The position numbers were made by a program, and so were the translations under genes. A stretch of DNA of 33,004 bases, taken from Tritrichomonas musculus (Eukaryota > Parabasalia > Tritrichomonadida > Tritrichomonadidae). Within the stretch, counting starts at the first letter, position 1, and each line of letters opens with the position of its first letter. The DNA lies in NCBI GenBank assembly GCA_039105265.1, contig JAPFFF010000184.1, positions 1 through 33,004 of the forward strand. The letters are read 5' to 3'. Below are positions 7,693-16,708 of the stretch, in pieces. Under the pieces are notes generated by a model, which did not search any database, was not told where the DNA came from, and worked only from the letters and a program-made list of their open reading frames with translations.

Positions 7693-8369
7693 ACTGCACC
7701 CGCCTCCTTCTTATAAACTTCAGCATAAAGATCAAGCGTATCATTTTGGGATTTGAGAAGTAAAAATATTTCATCTTGTCCTACCAAAAAATTATTAAAG
7801 TCAATTTTCCTTCCCATGCTTATATAACTTGAAACTATGCCGCATGAATATTTAAAAGCATAGAATCTTTTATCTTTATACTTAATTTCAATCCGCTCAT
7901 CCGGTAACCTTTCATTATATAATTTTGTAATTACCAAATTGTCTGTTGCCGGAGCATCAAGCCAGATTTTTAGAGTAAAGCTCTTATTTATTAAGTTACA
8001 AGAATCAGTAAATGAAATAAATCCACCCTCATTTACTTTAATTCCTTTGTCACTTGTAAACTCATAATTATTGCCTTCTCCGGTTATTTCAATAAGTCTT
8101 GTTTTAGCCTCCACCGTTCCCTCACTTAGATTATTTACTAAGGCAAGAGCTTTATAAGGTTTTTTGCTATTGTAAGCAATGTAAAAGTGAAACCTTATTT
8201 TGCCGGTCGAAACAGTCTCTCTCGATTCTAAAAAACATATAAGTTCTACATAATATGTTTCTTTATCTTTTAAGTTGGAAATTTTATATCCAAGCGAATT
8301 ATTTTTAATATCAGGAGTAGATAAAATCAAATGTCTATATCTATCGTATACATTGTATCTATACGACAA
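7689..8369 (-). CDS. Phage tail protein, distal-tail/concanavalin-like
   Basis: At least 226 aa, overlapping the next gene by 4 bp. Residues 100-226 look like a concanavalin/laminin-G-type beta sandwich (SFTLKIWLDAPATDNLV, then FYAFKYSCGIVSSYISMG), as seen in phage proteins that bind surfaces. The reading frame stays open upstream of the first ATG, so the true N-terminus is uncertain and probably lies further upstream. It is the first gene of this tail module. Probable role: tail-tip structural or adhesin protein. Confidence 0.5.
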   Translation of the reverse strand: MSYRYNVYDRYRHLILSTPDIKNNSLGYKISNLKDKETYYVELICFLESRETVSTGKIRFHFYIAYNSKKPYKALALVNNLSEGTVEAKTRLIEITGEGNNYEFTSDKGIKVNEGGFISFTDSCNLINKSFTLKIWLDAPATDNLVITKLYNERLPDERIEIKYKDKRFYAFKYSCGIVSSYISMGRKIDFNNFLVGQDEIFLLLKSQNDTLDLYAEVYKKEAGAV

Positions 8370-8509
8370 AATGTTATTTTCTATATAATCACCCTTAAAC
8401 TCACAAATTTTACTTTCTATTATTGTGTCATTTTTTAAATTACTAAACTTCAGCTTTATGTCTTTATATTGTATAATTAGAGATATTTAAACCGCCTCCT
8501 CGAAAAATG

Positions 8510-8518
8510 TGTTATAAT
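8510..8518 (+). promoter_or_regulatory. Extended -10 promoter of the SdpI-like gene
   Basis: TGTTATAAT at 8510-8518 fits the extended -10 pattern TGn-TATAAT and needs no good -35; none is visible. It lies 38 bp upstream of the SdpI-like start and right beside the upstream edge of tail module A, marking the module border near 8490-8510. Confidence 0.5.
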
Positions 8519-8555
8519 AAACTTATAAAATGTAAAATGAAAGGGAGGAGCTAAG

Positions 8556-9188
8556 ATGAAAAACAAAATTCTTTTAATTATTTCTATTTTAAATACGCTC
8601 ATATTTCTACCGCTAATAGGCTCAATGAAAGACGTTCCTGTTCCCTTACACTTTGGAATCAATGGTAAGCCTGATTCTTTTGGAAATAAATGGCTGTTAA
8701 TAATATTTCCTATAATGGCAGTCATTTTTTCTTTATGTACATATATTTACAGAAAAAAGCTTGGAAATACTCCAAACTTAAAAGCTGAAAATGGTTTCTT
8801 CTCAGCTTTTACAATGCTTACTATTGGCCTTGGATATGCTGCATATTTAGAATCCATCGGCGGAGGAAATATGTCAGGCAGAATTGTCAGCTACTATATA
8901 ATTTTCGGCCTTGGCTTACTGATGATCTATATGGGAGCCCTTATGAGAAATCTTAAACAAAATAGATTTTTTGGAATAAAAACAAAACACACTCTAAACA
9001 GTAAAGAGGTATGGAATAGAACTCACGTATTAGGCTCTAAAACGGGAATCGCAGGTGGTATCTTATTAATAGTTTCAGGAATTATTGCATTTGCTCTTGA
9101 TATGTTAGTCATTGCGTTTATAGGTTTAATTCTTGCAATTATTCTATCTGCTTTTGTCCCCATGATTTACTCCAAGAAAATCTCCTAA
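8556..9188 (+). CDS. SdpI-family membrane protein (DUF1648 + SdpI)
   Basis: ATG 8556 follows GGGAGGAG. The 210-aa protein has six predicted membrane segments. The N-terminal part matches DUF1648: after the first helix comes VPVPLHFGINGKPDSFG (about 28-44). The C-terminal part matches the SdpI family: RFFGIKTKHTLNSKEVWNRT (about 137-156), followed by two helices. In Bacillus, SdpI gives immunity to the SdpC cannibalism toxin and signals to SdpR; most homologues are uncharacterised and no SdpC or SdpR gene is seen here. It is transcribed alone and ends at the terminator at 9207-9240. It is not a phage structural gene, so it marks the non-phage insert. Confidence 0.8.
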   Translation: MKNKILLIISILNTLIFLPLIGSMKDVPVPLHFGINGKPDSFGNKWLLIIFPIMAVIFSLCTYIYRKKLGNTPNLKAENGFFSAFTMLTIGLGYAAYLESIGGGNMSGRIVSYYIIFGLGLLMIYMGALMRNLKQNRFFGIKTKHTLNSKEVWNRTHVLGSKTGIAGGILLIVSGIIAFALDMLVIAFIGLILAIILSAFVPMIYSKKIS

Positions 9189-9206
9189 AGTTCACACTAA
9201 ATAAAA

Positions 9207-9240
9207 AATTAAACTCCATGATTTCTCGTGGAGTAATTTT
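9207..9240. terminator. Bidirectional intrinsic terminator
   Basis: ACTCCATGA (9213-9221) pairs with TCGTGGAGT (9226-9234) around a TTTC loop. T-rich sequence follows on the plus side (AATTTTT) and AATTTTTTATT on the minus side. It sits between the convergent SdpI-like and GHKL genes and can end both. Confidence 0.75.
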
Positions 9241-9262
9241 TATGATTTGTCACAATTCTTTT

Positions 9263-10687
9263 TTATTTAAATAATCCAAATAATTTAGACCATAGGCTTC
9301 TTTTCAGTATCACCGTATCCTTTTCTTTTTTCAATTCAAGCATAGCGTAACCAAGCATTTCCGTTAAAACATTTTCAAATTCACGAGAATTATCATCATA
9401 TCCTGAGTGGTAGTGAGCAAATTCATGTAGCAACGTACCTAAAAACTCACGTTTATTTCTTAACATATCTCTTTTTATAATAATTGCATTTTCATTACTG
9501 TCCCATACCCCACTAACTGAGAGCCCAAATTTATCTACTTTTATTGTTTCAGAAATTTTAATTTTGGCATCACATTTATAGTTCCATTTTTTTAAAAATT
9601 TTAATACTATATCTGTAAAATTAAATACCTGTTTTTCAAGTGGCGATAAAGTGCTATAAGATACAAAATCATATTTATATGAGTTTGTATATTCTCTATA
9701 AATTTGATCATATGTAACTACATTCCCATCTATTTTGCAAAAAACATTATCTGTTACCATGACGAGTTTTTTACCGCTTTGTTCAAGTACTTCAACCTGC
9801 TGATTAGTCAGTGACGACCTCTGAATAGGGGTCATAAAAACTACTTTTCCACTTTTATTAAGTGTTTTAGCTGCATAAGTTGCAATATCCACCCAATTAG
9901 ATTCATCCCGATTTGATCCCCGCAAAATATTTTCTAGATCTTCTACCAAAGGCAACAAAACATTTTCAGAACTGCATTGCCTTAAAATATTTTTTATCAC
10001 ATCAGAATATGCAGTTCGCCCCACATTTGAGCGTTCCCTATTTAACGCTTTCTTTATTTGTGTATTGATATTTGTTATATTGTAACTAAACATAAAATTC
10101 TCTTCAACTGCCACCTGAACTCCATTAATATAAATTATAGCTTTATCCTCTTTTCTATTATATATCTCACCATACTTTGTTTCTTCAAGAATTTTCAGTC
10201 CGCTAAAGCAAAGAAACATTCCTTTAGCTTTCTCCATTATTTCATCACTAATTTCATAAATTAAAAAATCAGTTCCTTCAAAATTAGAATCAATCGGGTC
10301 CTCAAATACAGCATGCAGTGTTTCTACATCAAAGCCTGATTTTTTAGCCATTTTCAAAGTTATATGAGAGTATTTTGATTCTATCGATACTTTAACGCCT
10401 TTACGATAAAAAACTGCTAAAGCATCTTTCAATCCGACTCCAAATTTTCCTATAAGAAATGGAGATTCAAGTTTTTCCTTGTTTTCATTCTGGGTAAAGT
10501 GACCATAATTCAGTCCTCGGCCAAAATCTCGTATATGCCATACTTCATTTTGTTTAAATATTTCTATATTCCCAGTTTTCGTAAGAAATTTCTCATCTAA
10601 GGCATTTGCAATAATTTCACGTACTGCATGTTCTAATTCCCAATGTTCAAGAACTTGTTCAATATTTAAGTCGAATAAACCCTTCAT
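9263..10687 (-). CDS. GHKL ATPase fused to an HExxH metallopeptidase-like domain
   Basis: A 474-aa protein. The N-terminus is a GHKL (Hsp90/MutL/histidine-kinase type) ATPase: N-box REIIANALDE (23-32), G1 box DFGRGL (54-59), G2 box GKFGVGLKDAL (80-90). The middle (about 150-400) has no motif I know. The C-terminus has a zinc-peptidase signature LLHEFAHYHSGY (HExxH at 421-425) with several glutamates downstream that could be the third ligand. The combination resembles bacterial relatives of MORC/MutL-type ATPases found in conflict systems. The start codon shares one base with the stop of the upstream SbcC-like gene (TAATG), so the two are translationally coupled and probably work together on DNA. 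What the peptidase part cuts is unknown. Confidence 0.75.
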   Translation of the reverse strand: MKGLFDLNIEQVLEHWELEHAVREIIANALDEKFLTKTGNIEIFKQNEVWHIRDFGRGLNYGHFTQNENKEKLESPFLIGKFGVGLKDALAVFYRKGVKVSIESKYSHITLKMAKKSGFDVETLHAVFEDPIDSNFEGTDFLIYEISDEIMEKAKGMFLCFSGLKILEETKYGEIYNRKEDKAIIYINGVQVAVEENFMFSYNITNINTQIKKALNRERSNVGRTAYSDVIKNILRQCSSENVLLPLVEDLENILRGSNRDESNWVDIATYAAKTLNKSGKVVFMTPIQRSSLTNQQVEVLEQSGKKLVMVTDNVFCKIDGNVVTYDQIYREYTNSYKYDFVSYSTLSPLEKQVFNFTDIVLKFLKKWNYKCDAKIKISETIKVDKFGLSVSGVWDSNENAIIIKRDMLRNKREFLGTLLHEFAHYHSGYDDNSREFENVLTEMLGYAMLELKKEKDTVILKRSLWSKLFGLFK

Positions 10688-12999
10688 TATGTACCTCTTT
10701 TATCATAATCATCAACTACATAACTTCCAAAATTTTTTCTTTTCTTAATAATTATCTGATTATCAAATTTTCTCATGAGCTCGGATACATGGGAAATAAC
10801 CCCAATTAAACGATCTCCGTCCTTTAACTGAATAAGTGTATTTATCGCTTGATTCAGGGAATCTTCATCTAACGATCCAAAGCCTTCATCTATAAACATA
10901 GTATCAAGTCTAATACCTCCTTTTAAAGCTTGGATCTCTTCGGACAAACCTAGTGCAAGAGAAAGCGAAGCCATAAATGATTCACCGCCAGAAAGAGTTT
11001 TTACATTGCGTTTATTGTTATTGTATAGGTCTAAAACATTAATTTCGAGTCCGATTTGACTTTTCTTATTTTCAGTATCATCAGCATCGCAAAGCTCGAG
11101 TTCATATTGACCTTCAGACATTTTATTGAATAATTGATTGGCATGAGTAAGGACTTTATCAAAATATACCGATTGAATATAAGTTTCAAAATTAAGCCTT
11201 TTTGCCCCATTTATCTGACCACTAGCAGTTTCATAAAGATTTCTTACTCCATTCCATTTACTTTCAATACTTTCTTTTTCTTTTAGTTTCTGCTCTATTA
11301 TTTTTAAGTTATCTTCGTTTTTTTCTATTCTATTAAAAACATCCCTCTCATCTTTACGTAATTCTGTCTTATGGTTTTCGACATCTCTCTTACTTTTTTC
11401 TTCCGTCTCTTCGTTTATTTCCTCTCCTAAACTGCTAAGGTTCTTCTCAGCCTCTTTCTGTCGAGCTTTCAAATCTATAATTTCTTTTTCACAGTTCGTA
11501 TAATTTTCATCAGACGTTTCTTTATCTCTCTCTAGGTTAGCAATCTTATCTTTAAGAGCTTTAATTTCGTTTTCTGCTTCAGATTTTGTTGAAAAAATTA
11601 GACCTTTCTCGCAATCTTCAATTTCTCCTTTTATGCATTTCATTTCCATTTCACAGCTTGCTATCGTTTCTTTTAACTTAGACAACTCATTATTAAGATC
11701 TTCTTTCGCTTTTCCTTTTCTAGGAATAATTTCATAAAGTTCATTCTTTCTTTCAATTTCTTTTTTAGCTGATTTAATATTTTCTTCTAGCTTATCTATA
11801 TTTTTATTAATTGTCCCTTTCTTGTCTTTTACCTGTTCAATAATTGTTGCAATACTTTCATCTTTCAAACTACATAAATCAGGAATCTTTTTAATTTTTT
11901 CTTTAATATCGGATTTTTTGTCTTTCATTTCGGTACTGCATTTTAATAACTTATTCTGTGCATCTTTTAAATTTCCTTCTGCTTCTTCCTTTTCACTCTT
12001 ACTTTCTTCAAGTTCCGACTGAGTAGGAGCATTGTCGGCCTTCTGTGCAATGCAAGGGTGAGACGTTGATCCACATACAGGACAAGGCTCGTCTTCAACT
12101 AATTCTGCCGCCAAAATCCCCGCCTGCTCATTACAAAAGGCAACAAATTTTTTATTGTAATTTTCTTCTTTTTCTTTTTTTAATTTATCTTTTTCCCCCA
12201 CATCCTTTTCAGCAGAATTACAGCTATCTTTTAAAACTCCATAATCTCCTAACAACTTTTCTAGTTCCTCAATCACCTTTTTTTCATTGTCCAGTTTAGT
12301 TTTATCATTTTCATATTGCGACTTTTTTGTATCAGATTCCTTAAGTAATTCCAGTTCTTCTTTTAACTTAGCAATTTCTTGCTCTAATTTATCAAAATTT
12401 TTCTTTTTCTTGTTATATGACGATTTAGCCGTATTAAATTCACTTTCACTTTTCTCATATTTCTCCCTTGTCGCATCAAGTTTCTCATAATCTGTAAGTT
12501 TGCTTTTGATTTCACCAATTTGCCTATTCAGCTCATCCTTATTTTTATAATTTTTGTTTGCTAATTTACGTTTGTCGTTTAGTGCGTCTAACTCGGGTTC
12601 TTTATCAGCTAAGTCTTCCTTTGCTTTTTCAATTTTGTCTTTTTCTTCTTTTTGTCGCCTAGACTTGGATAGCTTATTATTTATTTCTTCTAGTTCTTTA
12701 TCGCATTCTTGGATTTTAGATTCAACGCTATTAATTCTTTCCGTATCTTTACCAATTAGTTTTTTTAGCAGATCGATGTTATCCTCTATGATAAGCTTAC
12801 CATCTTTAAGTTTTTTTACTTCTTCGCAATCATCACTGTTATCACATTTAATGCCCTTTATCTTCTGATTAATAGTGTTGCAAATATTATTGTATTGTTC
12901 CTCTAGTTCTTTATTCTTTTCTTTAAGTTTCTCCTGTAACTTAACATAGTACTCAGTTTTAAAAAGTCCCCGCAATATGTCTTGACTCTCAGCCAAAAG
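10687..12999 (-). pseudogene. sbcC: SbcC/Rad50-like ATPase lacking its N-terminus
   Basis: The protein reads from about LLAESQDILRGLFKTEYY, which in SbcC follows the N-terminal ATPase lobe. About 150 N-terminal residues, including Walker A, are absent. What remains is long coiled coil broken by a zinc hook, CPVCGSTSHPC (plus-strand bases about 12050-12083), then the C-terminal lobe with the ABC signature LSGGESFMASLSLALGLSE (about 10960-11010) and Walker B FIDEGFGSLDEDSL (about 10850-10900). SbcC normally partners the nuclease SbcD to process DNA ends and hairpins; no sbcD is present. The cut end lies at 12985-13000, where a plus-strand tape-measure fragment begins, so it was severed by the rearrangement. 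The downstream GHKL-zincin gene is coupled to it. The open frame running on to 13032 is across the junction and not real SbcC. Confidence 0.85.
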
Positions 13000-13003
13000 G
13001 GCA
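12985..13003. other. Rearrangement junction: SbcC-like gene / phage module B
   Basis: SbcC-type coding sequence on the minus strand stops here, and tape-measure-type coding sequence on the plus strand begins within the same few bases. No insertion sequence or clear target duplication is visible at the join. Confidence 0.6.
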
Positions 13004-13205
13004 AACCAATATAGAAACACCATTAAAAACAATGGTAGAAGCCTTTAATCAGGCACTAAGACAAAATAAGGTAAATGAAGTAGGAAATGTAACGATAGAA
13101 GCAACAGGTGACATTGGTAAATTGGTATCTTTCTTGAACTTTAAACTTAAACAAGAAGATCAAAGAATCGGCAACAATTTTGTCACTGGTGATGTCTGGA
13201 TTTGA
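13000..13205 (+). pseudogene. Phage tape-measure gene, rear piece
   Basis: About 68 in-frame codons read NIETPLKTMVEAFNQAL, then an IGKLVSFLNFKLKQEDQRIG-type tail and a stop at 13205. This matches the style of C-termini of Bacillota siphophage tape-measure proteins and sits immediately upstream of distal-tail genes, where that end belongs. It is a fragment; the front piece of a tape-measure gene lies on the minus strand at 23826-24656. Confidence 0.5.
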
Positions 13206-13208
13206 GAA

Positions 13209-13234
13209 TAAAAAAAGAGGGACTATTCCCTCTT
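13209..13234 (-). terminator. Intrinsic terminator of the toxin-antitoxin cassette
   Basis: On the minus strand AAGAGGGA / TCCCTCTT (13215-13222 with 13227-13234) forms an 8-bp stem with a 4-nt loop followed by TTTTTT. The stem overlaps the toxin stop codon, so the cassette ends compactly. On the plus side no T-run follows. Confidence 0.75.
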
Positions 13235-13520
13235 ACATATTAAACAAATCACTGTGAGAACCTGTTTCCACCATAAATAATATCAAATTGTTATGACTAT
13301 ATTTATATATCAATAGCCAATCTGGCTCTATGTGACATTCTCTGCAGTCTTTATAGTATTTACTGTTTATTAAAGCGTGGTCTTTATATTTTAAATTTAA
13401 TTTACTGCCATTTGCTAAAGATTCAATAACATCATGTAATTTTTTCATATCTTTGCCTTGTTTTTTTATCTTTTTGTACCCTTTTTTAAAGCTATTCATA
13501 AATTCAACTATATATTTCAT
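13233..13520 (-). CDS. YafQ/RelE-family mRNA interferase toxin
   Basis: A 95-aa basic protein that matches the YafQ branch of RelE/ParE toxins: YKDCRECHIEPDWLLIYKY (about 55-73) and the C-terminal VETGSHSDLF. The histidine and aspartate of HIEPDW and the late histidine are the residues that cut mRNA on the ribosome in YafQ. It looks intact. The start is 3 bp from the stop of the antitoxin, the usual antitoxin-first order. The cassette lies in antisense between the tape-measure rear piece and the distal-tail-like gene, so it is a later insertion or moron that can stabilise the element. Confidence 0.88.
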   Translation of the reverse strand: MKYIVEFMNSFKKGYKKIKKQGKDMKKLHDVIESLANGSKLNLKYKDHALINSKYYKDCRECHIEPDWLLIYKYSHNNLILFMVETGSHSDLFNM

Positions 13521-13523
13521 TTA

Positions 13524-13820
13524 TTATTCCTCATTTAGTGCTTTTACTAAATCCGTCATGTTATTGTACCCTTTTAACTTCACCTTTCCGTTTTCCACAT
13601 CTTCTAATTCCTTTAATGCGATTTTTAATCTGTCACTAGGTTCTGGACTTTGCATTGTGACCATAAAAGGTATTTGCTGTTCTCGAACACTTTGGGTTAA
13701 AAACATATTTAGTGCAACACTGGTATTCATACCTAAACTTTTAAATAATTCATCTGCTTGTTCTTTTAAATCTTTATCAACCCTGAAACTCATATTTATA
13801 GCATTTGAAATATTAGCCAT
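13524..13820 (-). CDS. RelB/DinJ-family antitoxin
   Basis: About 98 aa from MANISNAINMSFRVDKDLKE (an alternative start is 4 codons upstream at 13832). The N-terminus is a ribbon-helix-helix DNA-binding region typical of DinJ (INMSFRVDKDLKEQADELF, then MNTSVALNMFLTQSVREQ); the C-terminal half, acidic then mixed, would wrap the toxin. RelB/DinJ antitoxins repress their own promoter, which must lie in the AT-rich 13833-13930 region. It pairs with the YafQ-like toxin directly downstream. Confidence 0.88.
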   Translation of the reverse strand: MANISNAINMSFRVDKDLKEQADELFKSLGMNTSVALNMFLTQSVREQQIPFMVTMQSPEPSDRLKIALKELEDVENGKVKLKGYNNMTDLVKALNEE

Positions 13821-13963
13821 AATGTAAATCATCTCACTTTCTATTTATATAATATCAATTTTTATATTAAAAGTCAATATATATTCAATATGTTTTCAAT
13901 ACATTATATGATATGTTAGTGTTTTAGTTGATAAAATCTTTTTTTATAAAAGGCGGTGAGATC

Positions 13964-14260
13964 ATGTCAGCAGAACACTTATTAAAAATAGATGGAAAAG
14001 AATTTGAAGTAAAATTAATAAAAATAAGCAGAAGTGCAAGTATACTTGATAAATACGCAAAAAGGACTATAAATGGTGATTTACAAAGAGAAATAATAGG
14101 AACCTACTATAATTATTCCCTAGAATTTGCGTATAATGACGAGCCTGAAAAATACGATTTGCTATGGGAGAGATTAACAGCACCAGAACCATTTCACGAT
14201 ATAGAGATTGTAGACAATATAGGAATGAAAGAAGATTCGACGGTTTATCATGCGATATAG
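13964..14260 (+). CDS. Phage distal-tail-like protein, short
   Basis: ATG 13964 follows AAGGCGGTGAG, so I prefer it to the earlier ATG at 13928. The 98-aa product begins with HLLKIDGKEFEVKLIKISRS and contains IIGTYYNYSLEF, recalling a Bacillota phage protein that sits between tape measure and baseplate hub. It is shorter than usual for that group and is followed by a REP-like hairpin pair, so it is probably incomplete. Confidence 0.55.
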   Translation: MSAEHLLKIDGKEFEVKLIKISRSASILDKYAKRTINGDLQREIIGTYYNYSLEFAYNDEPEKYDLLWERLTAPEPFHDIEIVDNIGMKEDSTVYHAI

Positions 14261-14301
14261 TGGCAAAAGAACCGGCAAGGAGACCACAAAAATGAGGAGG
14301 A

Positions 14302-14336
14302 CTTCCCTTGATAAGGGAAGATGTCGCAAAGCGACA
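14302..14336 (+). repeat. REP-like double hairpin element
   Basis: Two tight hairpins stand side by side: CTTCCCTT-gat-AAGGGAAG (14302-14320, counting three loop bases) and TGTCGC-aaa-GCGACA (14322-14336). Short double hairpins of this kind, with a GTCGC/GCGAC second arm, occur in many copies in clostridial genomes as palindromic repeats. It separates the distal-tail-like gene from the baseplate gene. Confidence 0.55.
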
Positions 14337-14363
14337 GAAAGGTTATGGAGGTGATGAAAAACT

Positions 14364-16211
14364 ATGCCTGAAACAAAAGTCATGGTAGAAATGGATTTAA
14401 CTGAAAATGGGATCGTAAGCGATAGTACACCAAGCAGCACTAATAACAGTCCTTTTGCGGACATATCCAAAATAAACGAAAAACATGACTCATATAGTCC
14501 GTTTATGACTCTAGAGCACAATATTTGTGTACTTGACGGAAGTTTAGATGTATTTGACAGCGAAAATTTAGACTTGTCATATTTTAGCAGTACGTTGTCA
14601 GATGATAATTGCATAGCCAATGATAAAATAGCGATTGATTTTAGCAGTAGTCATAGTATAGCAGGAATAGGATTTGACTTTGGCACAGACAGTTTTCTTG
14701 ATAAAGTAACACTTACGTATTTTTATGAAAACAAGATTCTGGACGCAAATGATTTCTATCCAGATAATCAGAAATATACCGAGAAATACGGCTGTGAGGG
14801 GTTTAATAAGATTGAAATTGAGTTTGATACGACTAAGTTTCCTCGTATGTTTACAAGGCTTCAAAGTATAGAATATGGCTTTAAATATTCGTGGCAAGGA
14901 GAAAATATAATATCGTGCCAAATAAACGAAGAAGTAAACCCAATATCAAGCAAAGTACCGATAAATACTTGCTCGATAACTATTTACGACCAAAGTAATG
15001 AGTTTAATATTTTAAACCCAGAAGGAGTATACAAATATCTGCAGACAAAACAAAAATTCAATATATATGGCATAATAAATGACACTCAAAAACAACTGGG
15101 TGTTTATTTTTTAGACACTTGGGACGGAAATAAACCGTACGAAATAACATTTAACCTCATATCTCCCCTTGGTATTTTAGATCGCACTACTTACTTTGAA
15201 GGCGGAATAATAGGCTATAATGAACAAAATATGACAGCATATGATTGCCTTTCAAACGTACTAAATGACGCAGGTCTTAAGAGTGATACAGACTACACTG
15301 TATCAAATGACTTGAAAAATACTACTGTTTTAGGATTGCTTCCTATTTGTTCGCATAAAGAAGCTATACAGAACGTAGCTTTTACTGCTAATGCTTGTAT
15401 TGATGACACAAGAGATGGAATTATAAAGATTTACAAGCAAAATCAAGATATACGTTTTACTCTCGAGCCAAACATACTCTTTGACAATGTAAATATCAAT
15501 AAAAACGAGATTGTGACAGGATTAGATATTACCCTTTATAAATATGATTTGAATTTTTCTGAATCCGATTACAGAGAGGTTTTTAATGGATATATAGACA
15601 AAAATCAAACTGTAAGGGTAACAGTACAAGAACCAATATTTAACGTTAGATATAAAAGAAACGGTGATACAAACTTTACATATTATTCAGGATATACAGA
15701 TGGTAAATTTTACTTTGATTTTGCAGGGGGTTTAAGTGGTACATATTTAATTCAAGTACAGCCATTTAAGGTTATCACGACTGTTTACAGTAAGCGAAGC
15801 AATGTTTTACCAAATCACAAAGAAAATATCTTAAAAATAGACAAAGCCACACTGCTTTATGATGATGGAAATTATTTTGGAAACGAAGGAATTACGGGAA
15901 ATGTATTAACTTTTGCAAATAACCTAATGAATTTTTACGAATATAACACACTTAAAGTAGAATTTGAGTATTTGTCTGACTGCGAGATTTTATCGGGGCA
16001 AAGAGGAAGTATATTTACAGAATTTAATCAGTATTTGATAGGAAGTATGCTAAGTCAAAGGATTAATGCGGGTTCAGGATTTTTAACGTCCGGTGTTATG
16101 ATAGCAAACAACAGTAATTTAACCGATTACTATTTTGGAGTTGATGGCACTGATAACGGAACTTCTACAGGGCAATATGAACTATATTCAAATGACAATT
16201 TCTTGATGTAG
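14364..16211 (+). CDS. Phage baseplate hub / tail-associated protein (615 aa)
   Basis: ATG 14364 follows ATGGAGGTGATG at suitable spacing. Residues 1-150 look like a low-complexity, carbohydrate-module-like front (FSSSHSIAGIGFDFGTDSF). From about 160 the sequence resembles phage hub proteins (FTRLQSIEYGFKYSWQGEN and INTCSITIYDQSNEFNIL, then LGVYFLDTWDGNKPYEITF), and later a long beta-rich part. It occupies the place of the hub in module B and shows no clear similarity to the DUF5048-like hub of module A. Structural, tail tip; enzyme activity not evident. Confidence 0.65.
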   Translation: MPETKVMVEMDLTENGIVSDSTPSSTNNSPFADISKINEKHDSYSPFMTLEHNICVLDGSLDVFDSENLDLSYFSSTLSDDNCIANDKIAIDFSSSHSIAGIGFDFGTDSFLDKVTLTYFYENKILDANDFYPDNQKYTEKYGCEGFNKIEIEFDTTKFPRMFTRLQSIEYGFKYSWQGENIISCQINEEVNPISSKVPINTCSITIYDQSNEFNILNPEGVYKYLQTKQKFNIYGIINDTQKQLGVYFLDTWDGNKPYEITFNLISPLGILDRTTYFEGGIIGYNEQNMTAYDCLSNVLNDAGLKSDTDYTVSNDLKNTTVLGLLPICSHKEAIQNVAFTANACIDDTRDGIIKIYKQNQDIRFTLEPNILFDNVNINKNEIVTGLDITLYKYDLNFSESDYREVFNGYIDKNQTVRVTVQEPIFNVRYKRNGDTNFTYYSGYTDGKFYFDFAGGLSGTYLIQVQPFKVITTVYSKRSNVLPNHKENILKIDKATLLYDDGNYFGNEGITGNVLTFANNLMNFYEYNTLKVEFEYLSDCEILSGQRGSIFTEFNQYLIGSMLSQRINAGSGFLTSGVMIANNSNLTDYYFGVDGTDNGTSTGQYELYSNDNFLM

Positions 16212-16223
16212 GAAGGTGATATT

Positions 16224-16697
16224 TTGACGTATAGAGAACCAATATTCGATAGGACCCAATCAGACGTAATTAAATTGCAAGATTTTTTGAGCAGAGGATA
16301 TAAAAATCTAAGTGATGATGAGAAAAACGAGTGGTTAAACACAAATTTCAAAGGCGCTTTAAACTCAAGCGACCTTAACAGAATAGAACAAAATATGGAA
16401 GTTATTTCTAATGCTTTAGGACTAACCATAACAATTAAATTGTGGCAAGAAACAGATATCTTAGTAACCTCAGATTTTACGAGAATAAGAAATAATCTAA
16501 TATCAATCAGAAATCAAGCAGAAGCACAAAACTTAACATATGATTCAACGCCAGAAGTACCTGATTTACCTTTTAATCACTACCAAAAAATAAACGATAT
16601 AGAGAAAATAATTTACGATATATATGTCCTATACACAGCAAAATATTACTATTGTGGTCAGGAACTTTATTGCGGTGAAACGATAGGAATCAGTTAA
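16224..16697 (+). CDS. Phage baseplate/upper-fibre protein (157 aa)
   Basis: TTG start at 16224 with AGGAAGGTGAT upstream. The motif NFKGALNSSDLNRIEQNME (about 45-63) is frequent in Bacillota phage baseplate and fibre N-termini, where it links to the hub. The rest is helical. The gene lies 12 bp after the hub-like gene and 11 bp before the collar-domain gene. Confidence 0.65.
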   Translation: MTYREPIFDRTQSDVIKLQDFLSRGYKNLSDDEKNEWLNTNFKGALNSSDLNRIEQNMEVISNALGLTITIKLWQETDILVTSDFTRIRNNLISIRNQAEAQNLTYDSTPEVPDLPFNHYQKINDIEKIIYDIYVLYTAKYYYCGQELYCGETIGIS

Positions 16698-16708
16698 GGA
16701 GGAATAAA

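Larger units (their letters stand above)
3393..8480 (-). mobile_element. Prophage distal tail module A (remnant)
   Basis: This run of five tail genes on the minus strand has a typical siphophage order (distal tail, baseplate, fibre-associated, fibre with FN3 repeats). It sits without its own head genes directly beside a non-phage insert. At least one gene in it is broken. It could be the downstream continuation of the minus-strand head module at 23826-33004, with the intervening 8.5-23.8 kb inserted or rearranged later. That link is inference from shared orientation and complementary gene content. Confidence 0.65.

Noticed and set aside
12045-12868. Serine/phenylalanine-rich plus-strand ORFs opposite the SbcC-like gene
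   Set aside because: They are the reverse reading of lysine/glutamate coiled-coil codons; no start signals.
13000-13032. Extension of the SbcC-like frame to an ATG at 13032
   Set aside because: These codons cross the junction into phage sequence and do not look like SbcC; the ATG is accidental.
14174-14921. Minus-strand ORFs opposite the distal-tail and hub genes
   Set aside because: Overlap strong plus-strand genes and lack ribosome sites.
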